64,000 nt of DNA from an uncultured Phascolarctobacterium sp. Its GTDB lineage: Bacteria > Bacillota > Negativicutes > Acidaminococcales > Acidaminococcaceae. How positions within the stretch are numbered: the stretch's first letter is position 1; every line of letters starts with the position of its first letter. Where the stretch lies: positions 11,152-75,151 of the forward strand of contig UQLS01000008.1 of NCBI GenBank assembly GCA_900541915.1. The letters run 5' to 3'. The notes beneath the pieces are model-generated. The model saw only the letters and a program-made list of their open reading frames with translations. It had not been told where the DNA came from and did not search any database. This document shows, in pieces, positions 16,199-26,164 of this stretch. The translations under genes were made by a program, and so were the position numbers.

Positions 16199-18057
16199 TA
16201 TGCTTCACCTCGTCCCCAGTCAATAATATCCACGCCCAGTTTCTGACACACGCCACAGCCTGTACAGCTGCCGCGGCGGCAGTCATGCGTAAGCTGCTGA
16301 GCCTGCGCTTTTTCCCATTCGCGACGTAAAAATCTGCGGTCTACGGCCGGCTGGATATGCTCCCACGGGAACACTTCATCCATACCGCGCTCTCTGGCAG
16401 CATAAAAATCAATATCAAGTCCAGCCTCAGTCATAGCCTCCTGCCAGCGTTCAAAGGAGAAGCAGTCGCTCCAGCCATCAAAACGTGCACCCTTCTGCCA
16501 TGCTGCCAGCAGCGCTTTGCCCACTCTACGGTCACCACGGGCAAATACCGCTTCAATGATACCGGTCTTGGCATCATGATACTGGAAGGTAATATTTTTA
16601 ACCTTGAGCGCATCCTTTAAAAGGAACTGCTTGCGACGCAAGGTTTCCAAATCATTCTGTCCAAACCACTGGAAAGCAGTATATGGTTTAGGAACAAAGG
16701 AAGAAGCACTCACGGTAACTTTTGCACCGCGTTTGCCTGTGACCTCATAATATTTATACTGCACTTTTTTAGCTAAATCAGCAATAGCCAGTACATCTTC
16801 ATCTGTTTCGCCGGGTAAGCCAATCATAAAATACAGTTTAACGCTGCTCCAGCCGGAAGCAAAAGCAGCTCCTACGGCATTCATTAAATCGTCTTCAGTA
16901 ACGCCTTTATTGATAATGTCGCGCATCTTCTGACTGCCTGCTTCGGGCGCAAAGGTCAGGCCGCTCTTGCGTACTGCCTGTACCTCTTTGGCAATATCAA
17001 CACTAAAGCTGTCGATACGCAGTGACGGCAGAGAAACACTTACCTTATCTTCTTTAAATTCACGAATCAAATCATGGATCAGCGGTGCCAGACAGGAATA
17101 ATCAGCCGTACTTAAAGATACCAAGGAAATTTCGTTATAACCGGTATTATCTACCAGCTTGCGTGCCAGCTCTTTCAATACTTCCGGCTTACGTTCACGT
17201 ACCGGACGATAAACCATGCCTGCATGGCAGAAACGGCAGCCGCGGCTGCAGCCACGGAACACTTCCAGCATAATTCGGTCATGCACTATTTCACCAAAAG
17301 GTACAATAGGTGCAGTAGGAAAATCAATGGTATTGAGGTCTTTTACTACGCGCTTCTGTACTGCTGCAGGCACATTATCTGCCAGCGGACGTACGGCAGC
17401 TACTGTGCCGTCTTCGTTATACTCGGTTTGGTAGAACGAAGGCACATAGATGCCCTGCAGTTTAACAGCTTCCTGCAAAAATCCCTGACGGCCACCGGGC
17501 TTACCGGCTTTTTTCCAGGCTTTATAGCAGTCCATAAGCTCAACCATAATCTCTTCGCCTTCACCGATAATGGCAAAATCAAAGAAATCAGCTAACGGCT
17601 CAGGATTATATACACAGGGGCCTCCAACAATAACAAAAGGATCTTCCTCGCCGCGTTCCACATTCAAAAGCGGTACACCGCCTAAATCAAGCATATTAAG
17701 AATATTAGTATAAGAAAGCTCATATTGCAGCGTAAAGCCGACAAAATCACACTCGCTGAGTGATTTATTGGTTTCCAGCGTACGCAGCACGATATTACGT
17801 TCACGCATCTTTGCTTCCATATCAATCCATGGCGCATAAACACGTTCTGCCGCCACACCCTGCTCTTTATTGAGCAGATGATACAGAATCTTAAAGCCCA
17901 GATAGCTCATACCTACTTCATATACATCAGGAAAGGCCAGGGCGATAGTTACTTCTGTTTCTTCCGGAGATTTAATGATACTGCCGAATTCTCCACCTGT
18001 ATAGCGGGCAGGCTTTTGCACACTGCTTAATATATCAATAGTAAGGTCTTTATTCAT
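16198..18057 (-). CDS. B12-binding-domain radical SAM protein (TIGR03960 family)
   Basis: A 619-residue protein. An N-terminal B12-binding-like region (about residues 20-150, with LAFPDVYEVGMSYLGFKILYH) precedes a radical SAM core whose [4Fe-4S] motif is CSRGCRFC near residue 270. A C-terminal cysteine cluster (CRRGSCTGCGVC) may bind a further iron-sulfur cluster. The reaction is unknown; with DUF2344 it may modify RNA or the translation apparatus, judging from its conserved linkage to rng and ribosomal genes. It follows rodA by nine bases. Confidence 0.92.
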   Translation of the reverse strand: MNKDLTIDILSSVQKPARYTGGEFGSIIKSPEETEVTIALAFPDVYEVGMSYLGFKILYHLLNKEQGVAAERVYAPWIDMEAKMRERNIVLRTLETNKSLSECDFVGFTLQYELSYTNILNMLDLGGVPLLNVERGEEDPFVIVGGPCVYNPEPLADFFDFAIIGEGEEIMVELMDCYKAWKKAGKPGGRQGFLQEAVKLQGIYVPSFYQTEYNEDGTVAAVRPLADNVPAAVQKRVVKDLNTIDFPTAPIVPFGEIVHDRIMLEVFRGCSRGCRFCHAGMVYRPVRERKPEVLKELARKLVDNTGYNEISLVSLSTADYSCLAPLIHDLIREFKEDKVSVSLPSLRIDSFSVDIAKEVQAVRKSGLTFAPEAGSQKMRDIINKGVTEDDLMNAVGAAFASGWSSVKLYFMIGLPGETDEDVLAIADLAKKVQYKYYEVTGKRGAKVTVSASSFVPKPYTAFQWFGQNDLETLRRKQFLLKDALKVKNITFQYHDAKTGIIEAVFARGDRRVGKALLAAWQKGARFDGWSDCFSFERWQEAMTEAGLDIDFYAARERGMDEVFPWEHIQPAVDRRFLRREWEKAQAQQLTHDCRRGSCTGCGVCQKLGVDIIDWGRGEA

Positions 18058-18066
18058 ATTTCCTCC

Positions 18067-19173
18067 TTAAAACTGCAGCTTACGGTCACGCAGCTTAATA
18101 TTCAATAAAATGGCTACCAGCGACACATTAGTAATCAGCGAGCTTACACCGTAGCTTAAAAACGGCAGCGGCACACCTGTTACGGGCATAATACCGATGG
18201 TCATACCAATATTTACCATAATGTGAAACATAAACATGGAAGTTACGCCTACAGCCAATAATGTACCAAAATCATCCTCAGCATTAAGCGCAATCGTAAT
18301 GCCGCGCCAGATAATAATCATATATAACAGAATTATAAAGGCGGCGCCAATAAAACCGAACTCTTCTCCTACAACAGCAAAAATAAAGTCTGTATGGTTT
18401 TCCGGCAGAAAATTCAGCTGACTCTGCGTACCTGCCAGCCATCCCTTACCCAGCAGTCCACCGCTGCCAATTGCAATTTTTGACTGGATAACATGATAAC
18501 CGCTGCCAAAAGGGTCAAGTTCCGGATTTAAGAAAACACGGATACGGTTTTTCTGATAATCCTTTAAAATCATCCAGAATACCGGCAGCATAGCCACAAA
18601 CAATACTCCCAGTTTGGCAAACCAGTTGAATTTAAAGCCGCTGACGAAAATCATACCCAATAAAATAGCAATGAAGGTCAGCGAAGTTCCCAAGTCAGGC
18701 TGCTTCATAACCAGTACGAAGGGCAACAAAATATACGCAAATACCGGCAAATAATCCCGAAAGGTTTCCAGCCATTCAATCCTTTTTTCCATAAAGGAAG
18801 CTAAACAAATGATAAGGAAAACCTTGGCAAATTCACTGGGCTGAAAAGAAAACGAGCCAATCTGAATCCAGCGCTGCGCACCTAACTGCGAAACGCCAAA
18901 AGCCATTACGGCAATCAGCAAGATGATATTAAACACATACATCTGCGTAGCATAATTTTTCAGAATGCGGTAATCAAAACGCAGTGAAAAAGCTGCCAGC
19001 AGCAAGGCAATTATCATGAATATGCCCTGTCTTTCGACGTGCCAGGCCTTACCCGTGCTTACAGCAAATGAATGAGTAGCGCTGTCGATAAGCAAAAGAC
19101 CGCTGCCCATCAGCATGAGTACCGCGCCAATCAGCCACCAGTCCAGATTACGCAAAATACGTTTTAAATCCAT
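18067..19173 (-). CDS. rodA: Rod-shape SEDS peptidoglycan glycosyltransferase RodA
   Basis: A 368-residue SEDS-family protein with about ten transmembrane segments. The family landmarks are visible: GAQRWIQIGSFSFQPSEFAK, the extracytoplasmic loop with FLPENHTDFIFAVVGEEFG, and a C-terminal PFLSYGVSSL. It polymerises lipid II glycan strands for side-wall growth with PBP2, encoded twelve bases upstream. Confidence 0.95.
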   Translation of the reverse strand: MDLKRILRNLDWWLIGAVLMLMGSGLLLIDSATHSFAVSTGKAWHVERQGIFMIIALLLAAFSLRFDYRILKNYATQMYVFNIILLIAVMAFGVSQLGAQRWIQIGSFSFQPSEFAKVFLIICLASFMEKRIEWLETFRDYLPVFAYILLPFVLVMKQPDLGTSLTFIAILLGMIFVSGFKFNWFAKLGVLFVAMLPVFWMILKDYQKNRIRVFLNPELDPFGSGYHVIQSKIAIGSGGLLGKGWLAGTQSQLNFLPENHTDFIFAVVGEEFGFIGAAFIILLYMIIIWRGITIALNAEDDFGTLLAVGVTSMFMFHIMVNIGMTIGIMPVTGVPLPFLSYGVSSLITNVSLVAILLNIKLRDRKLQF

Positions 19174-19185
19174 GACATTCCTTTC

Positions 19186-21003
19186 TTAATCTTTCTTACC
19201 GCTGTTTTGGTCAGTCAATAAGCCTTCCTCACGGAAGTATTCTTCAAAAACTTTATAAACAATAGGACCGGCTGCAGAAGTACCAAAGCCGCCCTGCTCT
19301 ACAATAGCAACTACTACCAGTTCCGGATCTTCTACCGGGCCATAAGCAACAAACAAACCATGATCACGTCCATGAGAGTTTTCTGCCGTACCTGTTTTAC
19401 CCGCTACCTTACGCGGCAATGACTGGAAGTAAGATGCAGTACCGCCCTCCTGGGTAGTGGCGCTCATGCCCTGCTGCATATAATCCAGCGTACGCTGAGA
19501 AATATCTATATGCTTGCCTTCAGAACGCGCAGGAGTCATATATTGACTGCCATCAGCATTAAGAATACTGTCAACCAGATAAGGCTGGTATCTTATACCA
19601 CCATTGGCAACACAGCTGAGCATAACGGCCAGCTGCATCGGCGTTGCCAGATTAAAACCCTGACCGATAGCGGCATTGAAGGTATCGCCCAGACGCCAGT
19701 CTTCATTCCAGATATCCCATTTTACCTTTTTAGAAGCAATCAGGCCCGTGCTTTCGCCGTTTAAATCAATACCAGTCGGCTGACCAAAGCCGTAGATGCC
19801 GGCATATTTGGCAATATTATCTATACCTACACGATAGCCAAGCTCATAAAAATATACGTTATCAGACATCGCCAATGCTTTAATGAAACTCAGCCAGCCA
19901 AGTACTTCACCCTCAGCATTACCCATGGTGGGAACAAGCGGATGGAAACCACCGTCATAAATCATTTCGTCCAGCTGCACCTTGTTCAGCTCAAAAGCAG
20001 CACTGCCAGTAACAATCTTAAAGGTTGAACCAGGCGGATATTCGCCGGTAATTACCTTATTATTCATGGGATAATTAGGGTCTTCATTGATTTTATTCCA
20101 ATCATTAACGGAAATACCATGTACAAAAAGGTTCGGGTCATAGCCAGGACGACTGACCATTGCACGTACTGCACCATTGCGCGGATCAATAGCTACCACT
20201 GCTGCTGCCCTGGCATTAGGAGCAAGTCCGGAGCTGCGCAGATAAGCAAGATGCTGGTCAATGAATTTTTCCAGTGTCATCTGCAAATCATAATTGATGG
20301 TCAGCTTAAGATTTTTACCCGGAACGGGCTGTACTGTATCAAAATGCTTTACTACGTTGCCTGCTACGTCCACCTCTTCCATGAACGCGCCATCTTCGCC
20401 GCGCAGATATTTATCGTAGCTTTGTTCCAGTCCTGCCTTGCCGACAATACTGCCTTGAGTAACATCCTTGAACAGGCCCTGTTCAATTTCATAAGAGCTT
20501 ACTTCGCCCACATAGCCAAGTGCATGTACGGCAAATTCCTTATACAGATAATTGCGGATAGGCTGCACTTCCAATAATACGTCAGGCATATCCCTGCGAT
20601 TTTCTTCTATCTTAGTTACCATTTCCGGTGACAGATTACTTTTCAGACGGATAGGTTCATAGTAATTCTTACTTTCTTTAATCTGCTTGTTAATATCAGC
20701 AAGCGGTATATCAAGCAGCTCACTCAGCTTTTGCAGCATTACCGGATCGTAACTGCTCTGTTTCTGCAATGCTACCGCATAACCCGGCAGATTATTTACC
20801 AGCTCTCTGCCCTGGCTGTCTAAAATAAGACCACGAGGCGCAATAATCTTGGACTGACGCAGACGATTGCCGTCAGCCTGCTGCGTATAATAATCTCCGC
20901 GCCACAGCTGCAGATAAGCCATGCGTCCAAGCAGCACTGTAAAGAGCACCAGACAAATAGCAAACATGATATGCAGCCGTTCCATATGATGTTTATTGAG
21001 CAT
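19186..21003 (-). CDS. mrdA: Penicillin-binding protein 2, rod-shape transpeptidase
   Basis: A 605-residue class B PBP with one N-terminal transmembrane helix, a dimerisation or pedestal domain, and a transpeptidase domain. Active-site motifs are STFK (nucleophile in PPGSTFKIV), SDN (AMSDNVYF) and KTG (AGKTGTAEN). It cross-links wall made by RodA. It is part of the mreBCD-mrdA-rodA elongasome operon. Confidence 0.95.
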   Translation of the reverse strand: MLNKHHMERLHIMFAICLVLFTVLLGRMAYLQLWRGDYYTQQADGNRLRQSKIIAPRGLILDSQGRELVNNLPGYAVALQKQSSYDPVMLQKLSELLDIPLADINKQIKESKNYYEPIRLKSNLSPEMVTKIEENRRDMPDVLLEVQPIRNYLYKEFAVHALGYVGEVSSYEIEQGLFKDVTQGSIVGKAGLEQSYDKYLRGEDGAFMEEVDVAGNVVKHFDTVQPVPGKNLKLTINYDLQMTLEKFIDQHLAYLRSSGLAPNARAAAVVAIDPRNGAVRAMVSRPGYDPNLFVHGISVNDWNKINEDPNYPMNNKVITGEYPPGSTFKIVTGSAAFELNKVQLDEMIYDGGFHPLVPTMGNAEGEVLGWLSFIKALAMSDNVYFYELGYRVGIDNIAKYAGIYGFGQPTGIDLNGESTGLIASKKVKWDIWNEDWRLGDTFNAAIGQGFNLATPMQLAVMLSCVANGGIRYQPYLVDSILNADGSQYMTPARSEGKHIDISQRTLDYMQQGMSATTQEGGTASYFQSLPRKVAGKTGTAENSHGRDHGLFVAYGPVEDPELVVVAIVEQGGFGTSAAGPIVYKVFEEYFREEGLLTDQNSGKKD

Positions 21004-21020
21004 AGCTTACCCCCTTTCCA

Positions 21021-21521
21021 TTAATAGGAAATATCCTCTTTCTTTATCCATTCATAAATTTTCTTTACTACATGATACATCGGCACTACCAAAAGCATAT
21101 TTCCCAGGCAATAGCCAACTGTATCCCATAAAAAGATTGGCAGAATGTCCCAGTGCCAATTTGCTCTGATAAGCTCCAGCCACAAATAACAAAAACGTAT
21201 CAATAAACTGCACAGTCCTATCAAAATCATATGATAAGATGTGCCTTCTTTAAAGATTTTTTCTTTAGTAAGACCTACAAGGTAGCCAACGGCTCCGCGG
21301 CTCAAAATATGAAAGCCAAAAAAACCAACTGTCATGGCGTCCTGCAGCAATCCTACACAAACACCAGTAAAAGCGCCAAAATTTTCTCCGCGCAGCAGGG
21401 CATAACTATAAACTGCCAAAAGCGGCAGATCAACTGCCAGCCAGCCAGTATAAAAAACCGACAGCGAACCTTGAAGCAGCAATAAGAACAGAAATAGGAC
21501 GGGCCAAATCAGTCTCCTCAT
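21021..21521 (-). CDS. mreD: Rod shape-determining membrane protein MreD
   Basis: A 166-residue protein with five or six hydrophobic segments (LIWPVLFLFLLLLQGSLSVF at the N-terminus, an FGAFTGVCVGLLQDAM segment typical of MreD). It overlaps the mreC stop (ATGA). It scaffolds the elongasome with MreC in the cytoplasmic membrane. Confidence 0.93.
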   Translation of the reverse strand: MRRLIWPVLFLFLLLLQGSLSVFYTGWLAVDLPLLAVYSYALLRGENFGAFTGVCVGLLQDAMTVGFFGFHILSRGAVGYLVGLTKEKIFKEGTSYHMILIGLCSLLIRFCYLWLELIRANWHWDILPIFLWDTVGYCLGNMLLVVPMYHVVKKIYEWIKKEDISY

Positions 21522-22384
21522 TTTGCCTGTCCTCCCTGTTCAACACTATTAACCTCAATCTTAGGCTGCGGTGTAAAAGATGTTATCACCAAAACCTGTT
21601 CAACATCAGCAATATCTGCTGACGGTACTACTTCTGCCTGCTGCAAAAGGCCTACGCTGTCTACGCTGACGCCAGTTACCTTACCAATCAGAATATTTTC
21701 CGGATGACTGCCGCTGTAGCCGCTGGTAACAATAACGTCACCTTCACAGATACTTGCCTCACGGAAGATATGTTCCATAATCAGACTGTCACCGGCAGAG
21801 CTGCGTCCACAGGTAACACCAACCGCACGGGAATCATTGCGCAGCACACGTCCGCCAATCCTGCACTTGGAAGAGGTAATCAAAAGCACGCGGGCATAAT
21901 CATCATAAACTTCGTCGATAATACCTACGAGGCCATCGTTGTTAACAACAGCCATTTCCCTCTGCAGACCTTTATCAGCGCCAATATTGATATACAGACT
22001 GTCGCGCAAATCGCCAAAATTTCTGGCAATAACCTTGCCCGGTACTGTAGTCTGCGTTGGATGCTGCTCTTTATACTGCAGCAGCTGACGCAGCTGCTGA
22101 TTTTCCGCATAGATGGAAGCCATTGCAATATTAGCATTGCGCAGCTCGGCATTATCTCTTTTCAGTTCTTCATTCTCTTCCTGCAAAACCGTTAAGGAAC
22201 GCCAGTAACCACGGATACTGTCACCTAAATGGCCCACAGCCGTAATACCGTTTTCGGCAGGCAGCAATACTACTGCCACTGCCTTATTAATCAGCGGAAA
22301 ACGGCTTTTGCCTGCCACAGCCAGTACCAGCATGGAAAATACTGTCAGCACAAACAGTATGCAGAGCATCATTTTCTTACTCAT
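21518..22384 (-). CDS. mreC: Rod shape-determining protein MreC
   Basis: A 288-residue bitopic protein. It has an N-terminal membrane anchor (about residues 5-22), a coiled coil (about 65-105, rich in E, L and N), and the beta-rich extracytoplasmic domain starting near VIARNFGDLRDSLYINIGADKG. It links MreB filaments to PBP2. The gene is 17 bases downstream of mreB. Confidence 0.95.
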   Translation of the reverse strand: MSKKMMLCILFVLTVFSMLVLAVAGKSRFPLINKAVAVVLLPAENGITAVGHLGDSIRGYWRSLTVLQEENEELKRDNAELRNANIAMASIYAENQQLRQLLQYKEQHPTQTTVPGKVIARNFGDLRDSLYINIGADKGLQREMAVVNNDGLVGIIDEVYDDYARVLLITSSKCRIGGRVLRNDSRAVGVTCGRSSAGDSLIMEHIFREASICEGDVIVTSGYSGSHPENILIGKVTGVSVDSVGLLQQAEVVPSADIADVEQVLVITSFTPQPKIEVNSVEQGGQAK

Positions 22385-22401
22385 GCTTTTGCCCTATGCT
22401 A

Positions 22402-23445
22402 TTATTTAGAGGTCATAAAACCTTTTTTGTACACGTCTACATTTTCTACGGCAATACCTGTACCAAGCGCAACACAGTTCAGTGCTTCATCAGATACATA
22501 TACCGGCATACCGGTTTCACGGGAAATCAAACGGTCCAGATTGCGCAGCATGGAAGAACCGCCAGTCATAACAATGCCTCTGTCCATAATATCAGCAGAA
22601 AGTTCAGGCGGAGTACGTTCCAAAGTATTGCGTACAGCGTCTACAATACTGCTAACAGGCTCTTCTACCGCCTCGCAGATATGATTAGCATTGATAATAA
22701 TATTCTTCGGCAGACCGCTTACCAGGTCACGGCCGCGAACTTCCATGGTATCAGGATTTTCGATAGGCATAGCAGTACCAATCTCAATCTTAATGCTTTC
22801 AGCAGTGCGTTCGCCAATCAGAAGATTAAATGATTTGCGGATATAACGCACGATAGCAGCGTCAATAGAGTCACCACCGGTACGAGTGCTTTTGCTTACT
22901 ACGATACCGCCCAGAGAAATTACAGCAACTTCACAGGTGCCGCCGCCGATGTCGACAACCATGCTGCCGGTAGCTTCCTGTACAGGCAGGCCTGCACCAA
23001 TAGCAGCTGCCATCGGTTCTTCAATCAGATAGGCTTCACGGGCACCGGCTTCAATGGTAGCGTCGATAACCGCACGCTTTTCTACCTCGGTAACACCGGA
23101 AGGAACGCCTACCAGGATACGCGGACGTACAAAATTTCTGTTACCCATAGCTTTTTTGATAAAATGCTTCAGCATGGACTGAGTAATTTCGTAGTCAGCA
23201 ATAACACCGTCCTTCATGGGACGAATAGCTACAATATTGCCAGGTGTACGACCAATCATGCGCTTTGCTTCTGCACCGATAGCCAGTACCTCGTTAGTAT
23301 CTTTTTCCACTGCCACTACAGACGGCTCGCGGATAATAATGCCTTTATCTTTACAGTGTACCAGTGTATTTGCGGTACCCAGATCTATACCCATATCATC
23401 GGACATGTTGTTAAAAAAACTTATATTAGGGAAAGTAAACTTCAT
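22402..23445 (-). CDS. mreB: Actin-like rod shape-determining protein MreB
   Basis: A 347-residue bacterial actin. Phosphate-binding loops are present: DLGTANTLV near residue 21, VDIGGGTCEVAVI near 170, and MTGGSSMLRN near 298. It forms membrane-bound filaments that steer cell-wall elongation. The downstream genes mreC, mreD, mrdA and rodA complete the elongasome. A good AGGAC-type ribosome site precedes the start. Confidence 0.97.
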   Translation of the reverse strand: MKFTFPNISFFNNMSDDMGIDLGTANTLVHCKDKGIIIREPSVVAVEKDTNEVLAIGAEAKRMIGRTPGNIVAIRPMKDGVIADYEITQSMLKHFIKKAMGNRNFVRPRILVGVPSGVTEVEKRAVIDATIEAGAREAYLIEEPMAAAIGAGLPVQEATGSMVVDIGGGTCEVAVISLGGIVVSKSTRTGGDSIDAAIVRYIRKSFNLLIGERTAESIKIEIGTAMPIENPDTMEVRGRDLVSGLPKNIIINANHICEAVEEPVSSIVDAVRNTLERTPPELSADIMDRGIVMTGGSSMLRNLDRLISRETGMPVYVSDEALNCVALGTGIAVENVDVYKKGFMTSK

Positions 23446-23468
23446 TTCCTGTCTGTCCTCCTAAAAAA

Positions 23469-24155
23469 CTATAATGCTCCATATTCCTGAAAACTGTAAT
23501 AGGCTCCGTCGCCAATAATCAGATGATCTAACAGCGGTATGCCTAATACCTTACCTGATTGCGCCAGCATGGCAGTAACCTCACGGTCCTCCCTGCTTGG
23601 CTGCGGATCTCCCGAAGGATGATTATGCGCTACGATGACTGCTGCCGCATGATGCAGCAGAGCCGGAGTAAATACCTCTCTGGCATGCACCACAGAACTT
23701 GTCAGCGTTCCTTCTGAGATAACCTCAGTAGCGATTACTCTGTTCTTACTGTTCAGCATAACCGCTACAAACTGCTCCCTGGCTGCATAACGCAGCCGCG
23801 GCATCAAAAAATCTGCACCTTCCTGTGCACTGCCTATATGCACACGCTCCAAAGGACGTGCAGACGCGATACGTCTGCCAATTTCCAGTGCAGCCAGCAC
23901 CGTGGCGGCTTTAGCCTGCCCCAGCCCTTTGATGTGCATAAGCTCACTTATCCGGGTGATTCCTGCCAGTCGGTTATACAAACCACCCTCTGCCGTCATC
24001 TCCCCGGCAATATCCAGCGCCGATTTTTCCGGCGTACCGGTTCTAAGCAAGATGGCTATAAGCTCTGCATCCGTCAGACTTCCGGCACCGCAGGCAGCCA
24101 TCTTTTCTCTGGGCCTATCGCACAGAGGAATCTCCTTGATTGTCTTTTGCGGCAT
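23469..24155 (-). CDS. radC: RadC-family JAB/MPN-domain protein
   Basis: A 228-residue protein. An N-terminal helix-hairpin-helix region (IKGLGQAKAATVLAALEIGRR) precedes an MPN/JAB domain with the metalloprotease-like motif HNHPSGDPQPSREDREVT. Despite its name a DNA-repair role is not established. It starts inside the last 41 bases of maf, with AGGAG nine bases upstream. The maf-radC-mreB order is common in Firmicutes. Confidence 0.94.
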   Translation of the reverse strand: MPQKTIKEIPLCDRPREKMAACGAGSLTDAELIAILLRTGTPEKSALDIAGEMTAEGGLYNRLAGITRISELMHIKGLGQAKAATVLAALEIGRRIASARPLERVHIGSAQEGADFLMPRLRYAAREQFVAVMLNSKNRVIATEVISEGTLTSSVVHAREVFTPALLHHAAAVIVAHNHPSGDPQPSREDREVTAMLAQSGKVLGIPLLDHLIIGDGAYYSFQEYGAL

Positions 24156-24717
24156 TGCCGTCCACTCCTAATTTTGCCAGCATTAAATGCAAACGGGTGA
24201 GTGGCAGGCCCACAACGTTATTGTAACAGCCGTTAATTTTTTCTACAAAAACCGCGCCTCGTCCCTGAATACCATAAGCACCTGCTTTATCAAGAGGCTC
24301 TCCGGTAGCGACATAGTCCGCGATTTCAGCGGCTGTAAGAGTGCGGAAAATCACTTCTGTTTCACATACTTCTGCCAGCTGTGTGCCATCGAAGCTTACG
24401 GCAACACCGGTTAGTACCTTATGTGTCCTGCCGGAAAGCTCTGTCAGCATACGCACGGCATCAGCAGCATCTTTAGGCTTACCTAAAATCTTACCGTCCA
24501 AAACAACGACAGTATCAGCAGCTATCACCGGCACTTTATCACCGCAGGCAGCGCATACTGCCTGACATTTGCCGACAGCATTAGCCAAAACGACCTCATC
24601 AGCCATTTTCCCTGTGGACAGCTCATCAAAAGCCGCCGGACGCACTTCCACCTCAATGCCTATCTGCTGCAGAAGCTGCAGCCTTCTGGGAGAAGATGAA
24701 GCAAGGATTACCCGCAT
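24115..24717 (-). CDS. maf: Maf-family nucleotide pyrophosphatase
   Basis: A 200-residue Maf protein that hydrolyses non-canonical or canonical nucleoside triphosphates to monophosphates, related to septum inhibition in Bacillus. The N-terminal ILASSSPRR motif, the middle IAADTVVVLDGKILGKP and the late GKAGAYGIQGR-like block (DKAGAYGIQGRGAV) are intact. The C-terminal 14 codons overlap radC in another frame. Confidence 0.94.
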   Translation of the reverse strand: MRVILASSSPRRLQLLQQIGIEVEVRPAAFDELSTGKMADEVVLANAVGKCQAVCAACGDKVPVIAADTVVVLDGKILGKPKDAADAVRMLTELSGRTHKVLTGVAVSFDGTQLAEVCETEVIFRTLTAAEIADYVATGEPLDKAGAYGIQGRGAVFVEKINGCYNNVVGLPLTRLHLMLAKLGVDGNAAKDNQGDSSVR

Positions 24718-24729
24718 AATACACTCCTA

Positions 24730-25161
24730 TTATTTACCAGGATTATCGCCCATGTCGATAACCATTTTCTGAACTTCTATTTCAACGATAACAGGCTGCT
24801 TGCCCTGACGCATAGCATCACGCTTAAAAATACGCGCATAGTTAATTGCTACCAGCAGCCACAGCACTACGCCGCCTAAAATAAAGTAAAGTCTGTCCAT
24901 ATGGAAGAAGATAGCCAGACTGTTGCCAAAAGCAGCACCGGCTAAAAGTCCCAACACTGGCAAACCATACATAATCAGCTGAGCTTTGCGTTTGTCCAGC
25001 TCCTGATATTCTACGCCGACAACTTCTCCGGCCTTAGCATTAACAGGATTCCAGCAGTCAAGATATTTAGGCAGGTTGCTGCCTGTGCTTCTAGTTTTAT
25101 CTACCTTGACCTCAGCTCTTTCGCCCTGTCTTTTGATTACAATACCTTTTATATCAGTCAT
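24730..25161 (-). CDS. RseC/MucC-like membrane protein
   Basis: A 143-residue protein whose N-terminal soluble part (GIVIKRQGERAEVKVDKT) and two following transmembrane helices (about residues 65-115) match the SoxR-reducing system RseC family architecture. Canonical RseC has a cluster of about four cysteines after the first strands; here only Cys36 remains, so a redox-cluster role is doubtful. It lies just upstream of maf on the same strand and downstream of two small membrane proteins. Confidence 0.75.
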   Translation of the reverse strand: MTDIKGIVIKRQGERAEVKVDKTRSTGSNLPKYLDCWNPVNAKAGEVVGVEYQELDKRKAQLIMYGLPVLGLLAGAAFGNSLAIFFHMDRLYFILGGVVLWLLVAINYARIFKRDAMRQGKQPVIVEIEVQKMVIDMGDNPGK

Positions 25162-25174
25162 AACTGAACCTCTC

Positions 25175-25468
25175 TTAATATGCTAAACTAAAAATGTACC
25201 AGTAGCCGAAGCCAAAAATAACACCGTAAATAACGATAAATACTAAAATACCTTCCAGACATCTGGGATAACCGAAATTGATATATTCGCCAAAAATACC
25301 GCGTCTGTTAAAGAAGGTATATTTGGTACGGCGTTTAAACCATTGTGCTTTTCTTTCCGGGCCGATAACCTTTGCTACCAGGAATATATATAAGAATGCT
25401 AAAACAAATACCTGGATGATTCTGCTGCAGACCAACACAGGCTCTACATGTGCAATTGCTTCTTCCAT
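25175..25468 (-). CDS. Small two-helix membrane protein of unknown function
   Basis: A 97-residue protein with two strong hydrophobic segments (about residues 15-35 and 70-92) separated by a basic, aromatic loop (RKAQWFKRRTKYTFFNRRG). No family recognised. AGGAGG six bases before the ATG makes the start secure. It lies 13 bases before the RseC-like gene and is probably coexpressed with it. Confidence 0.7.
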   Translation of the reverse strand: MEEAIAHVEPVLVCSRIIQVFVLAFLYIFLVAKVIGPERKAQWFKRRTKYTFFNRRGIFGEYINFGYPRCLEGILVFIVIYGVIFGFGYWYIFSLAY

Positions 25469-25497
25469 GTTTTCCTCCTCAAACCTAACTGTTCTGA

Positions 25498-26001
25498 TTA
25501 TAATTCAATGTATTTTTCCGGCATCTGTTTGCGCAGATGGTGTACAAACTGATCGCTTGCTTTAAATAAGAGGCCGGCCAGTTTGTTCTTTTTGCCCTCT
25601 GTGAATACCAGCAGACGCTGCGGATTAGAATCAAGAGAACTGTAACGATGAATATAGTGGCTGATTTTCGTCTTACGGAAAAAGCTCTTGACATATTTGT
25701 TGGTAAAGCTTTCCGTACGGGTCAGATCAACAGTGTAGCTGCGGCTGATGCCCCAGCCATGGCTGATTACTTCCAGACGATGGTCACGATATAAAATCAG
25801 AGTATAGCGGAAAGAAACACGCCAAATCCACAAAAGCAGGAAACAGATATTCATACCCCAGCCCAGAACGTCAATCCGTCCGGTTGTGTAATATCCATAA
25901 CCTTCATAACTGAACAGCACGCCGATAATCAGCAGTGCAATAATTGCCACGACCTTTCTGTCGCCGCTGGCAGATGATTCCTCACGATACAACTCTTCCA
26001 A
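25498..26001 (-). CDS. Membrane protein of unknown function (PH-like domain possible)
   Basis: About 167 residues, with two transmembrane helices near residues 17-33 and 42-60. A soluble part follows (LILYRDHRLEVISHGWGISRSYTVDLTRTESF) that resembles a bacterial pleckstrin-homology-like domain in its strand pattern. That assignment is tentative. The TTG at 26001 has GGAGGG six bases upstream and is preferred over an ATG at 26043 that lacks a ribosome site. It leads the small-protein group upstream of maf. Confidence 0.65.
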   Translation of the reverse strand: MEELYREESSASGDRKVVAIIALLIIGVLFSYEGYGYYTTGRIDVLGWGMNICFLLLWIWRVSFRYTLILYRDHRLEVISHGWGISRSYTVDLTRTESFTNKYVKSFFRKTKISHYIHRYSSLDSNPQRLLVFTEGKKNKLAGLLFKASDQFVHHLRKQMPEKYIEL

Positions 26002-26164
26002 AATATTCCCTCCAAATTTCTCTTTATAATTATAGGAAAACACTTCCCCTTATAAATCTTATTTATTATATCAAATTTTTCCGGCAAAGCATATACTTTC
26101 TTAAATACAAATTATGAAGAAAATCGTAAATTTTATTAAAATTAACTGTCTGAAATAATTGCAC

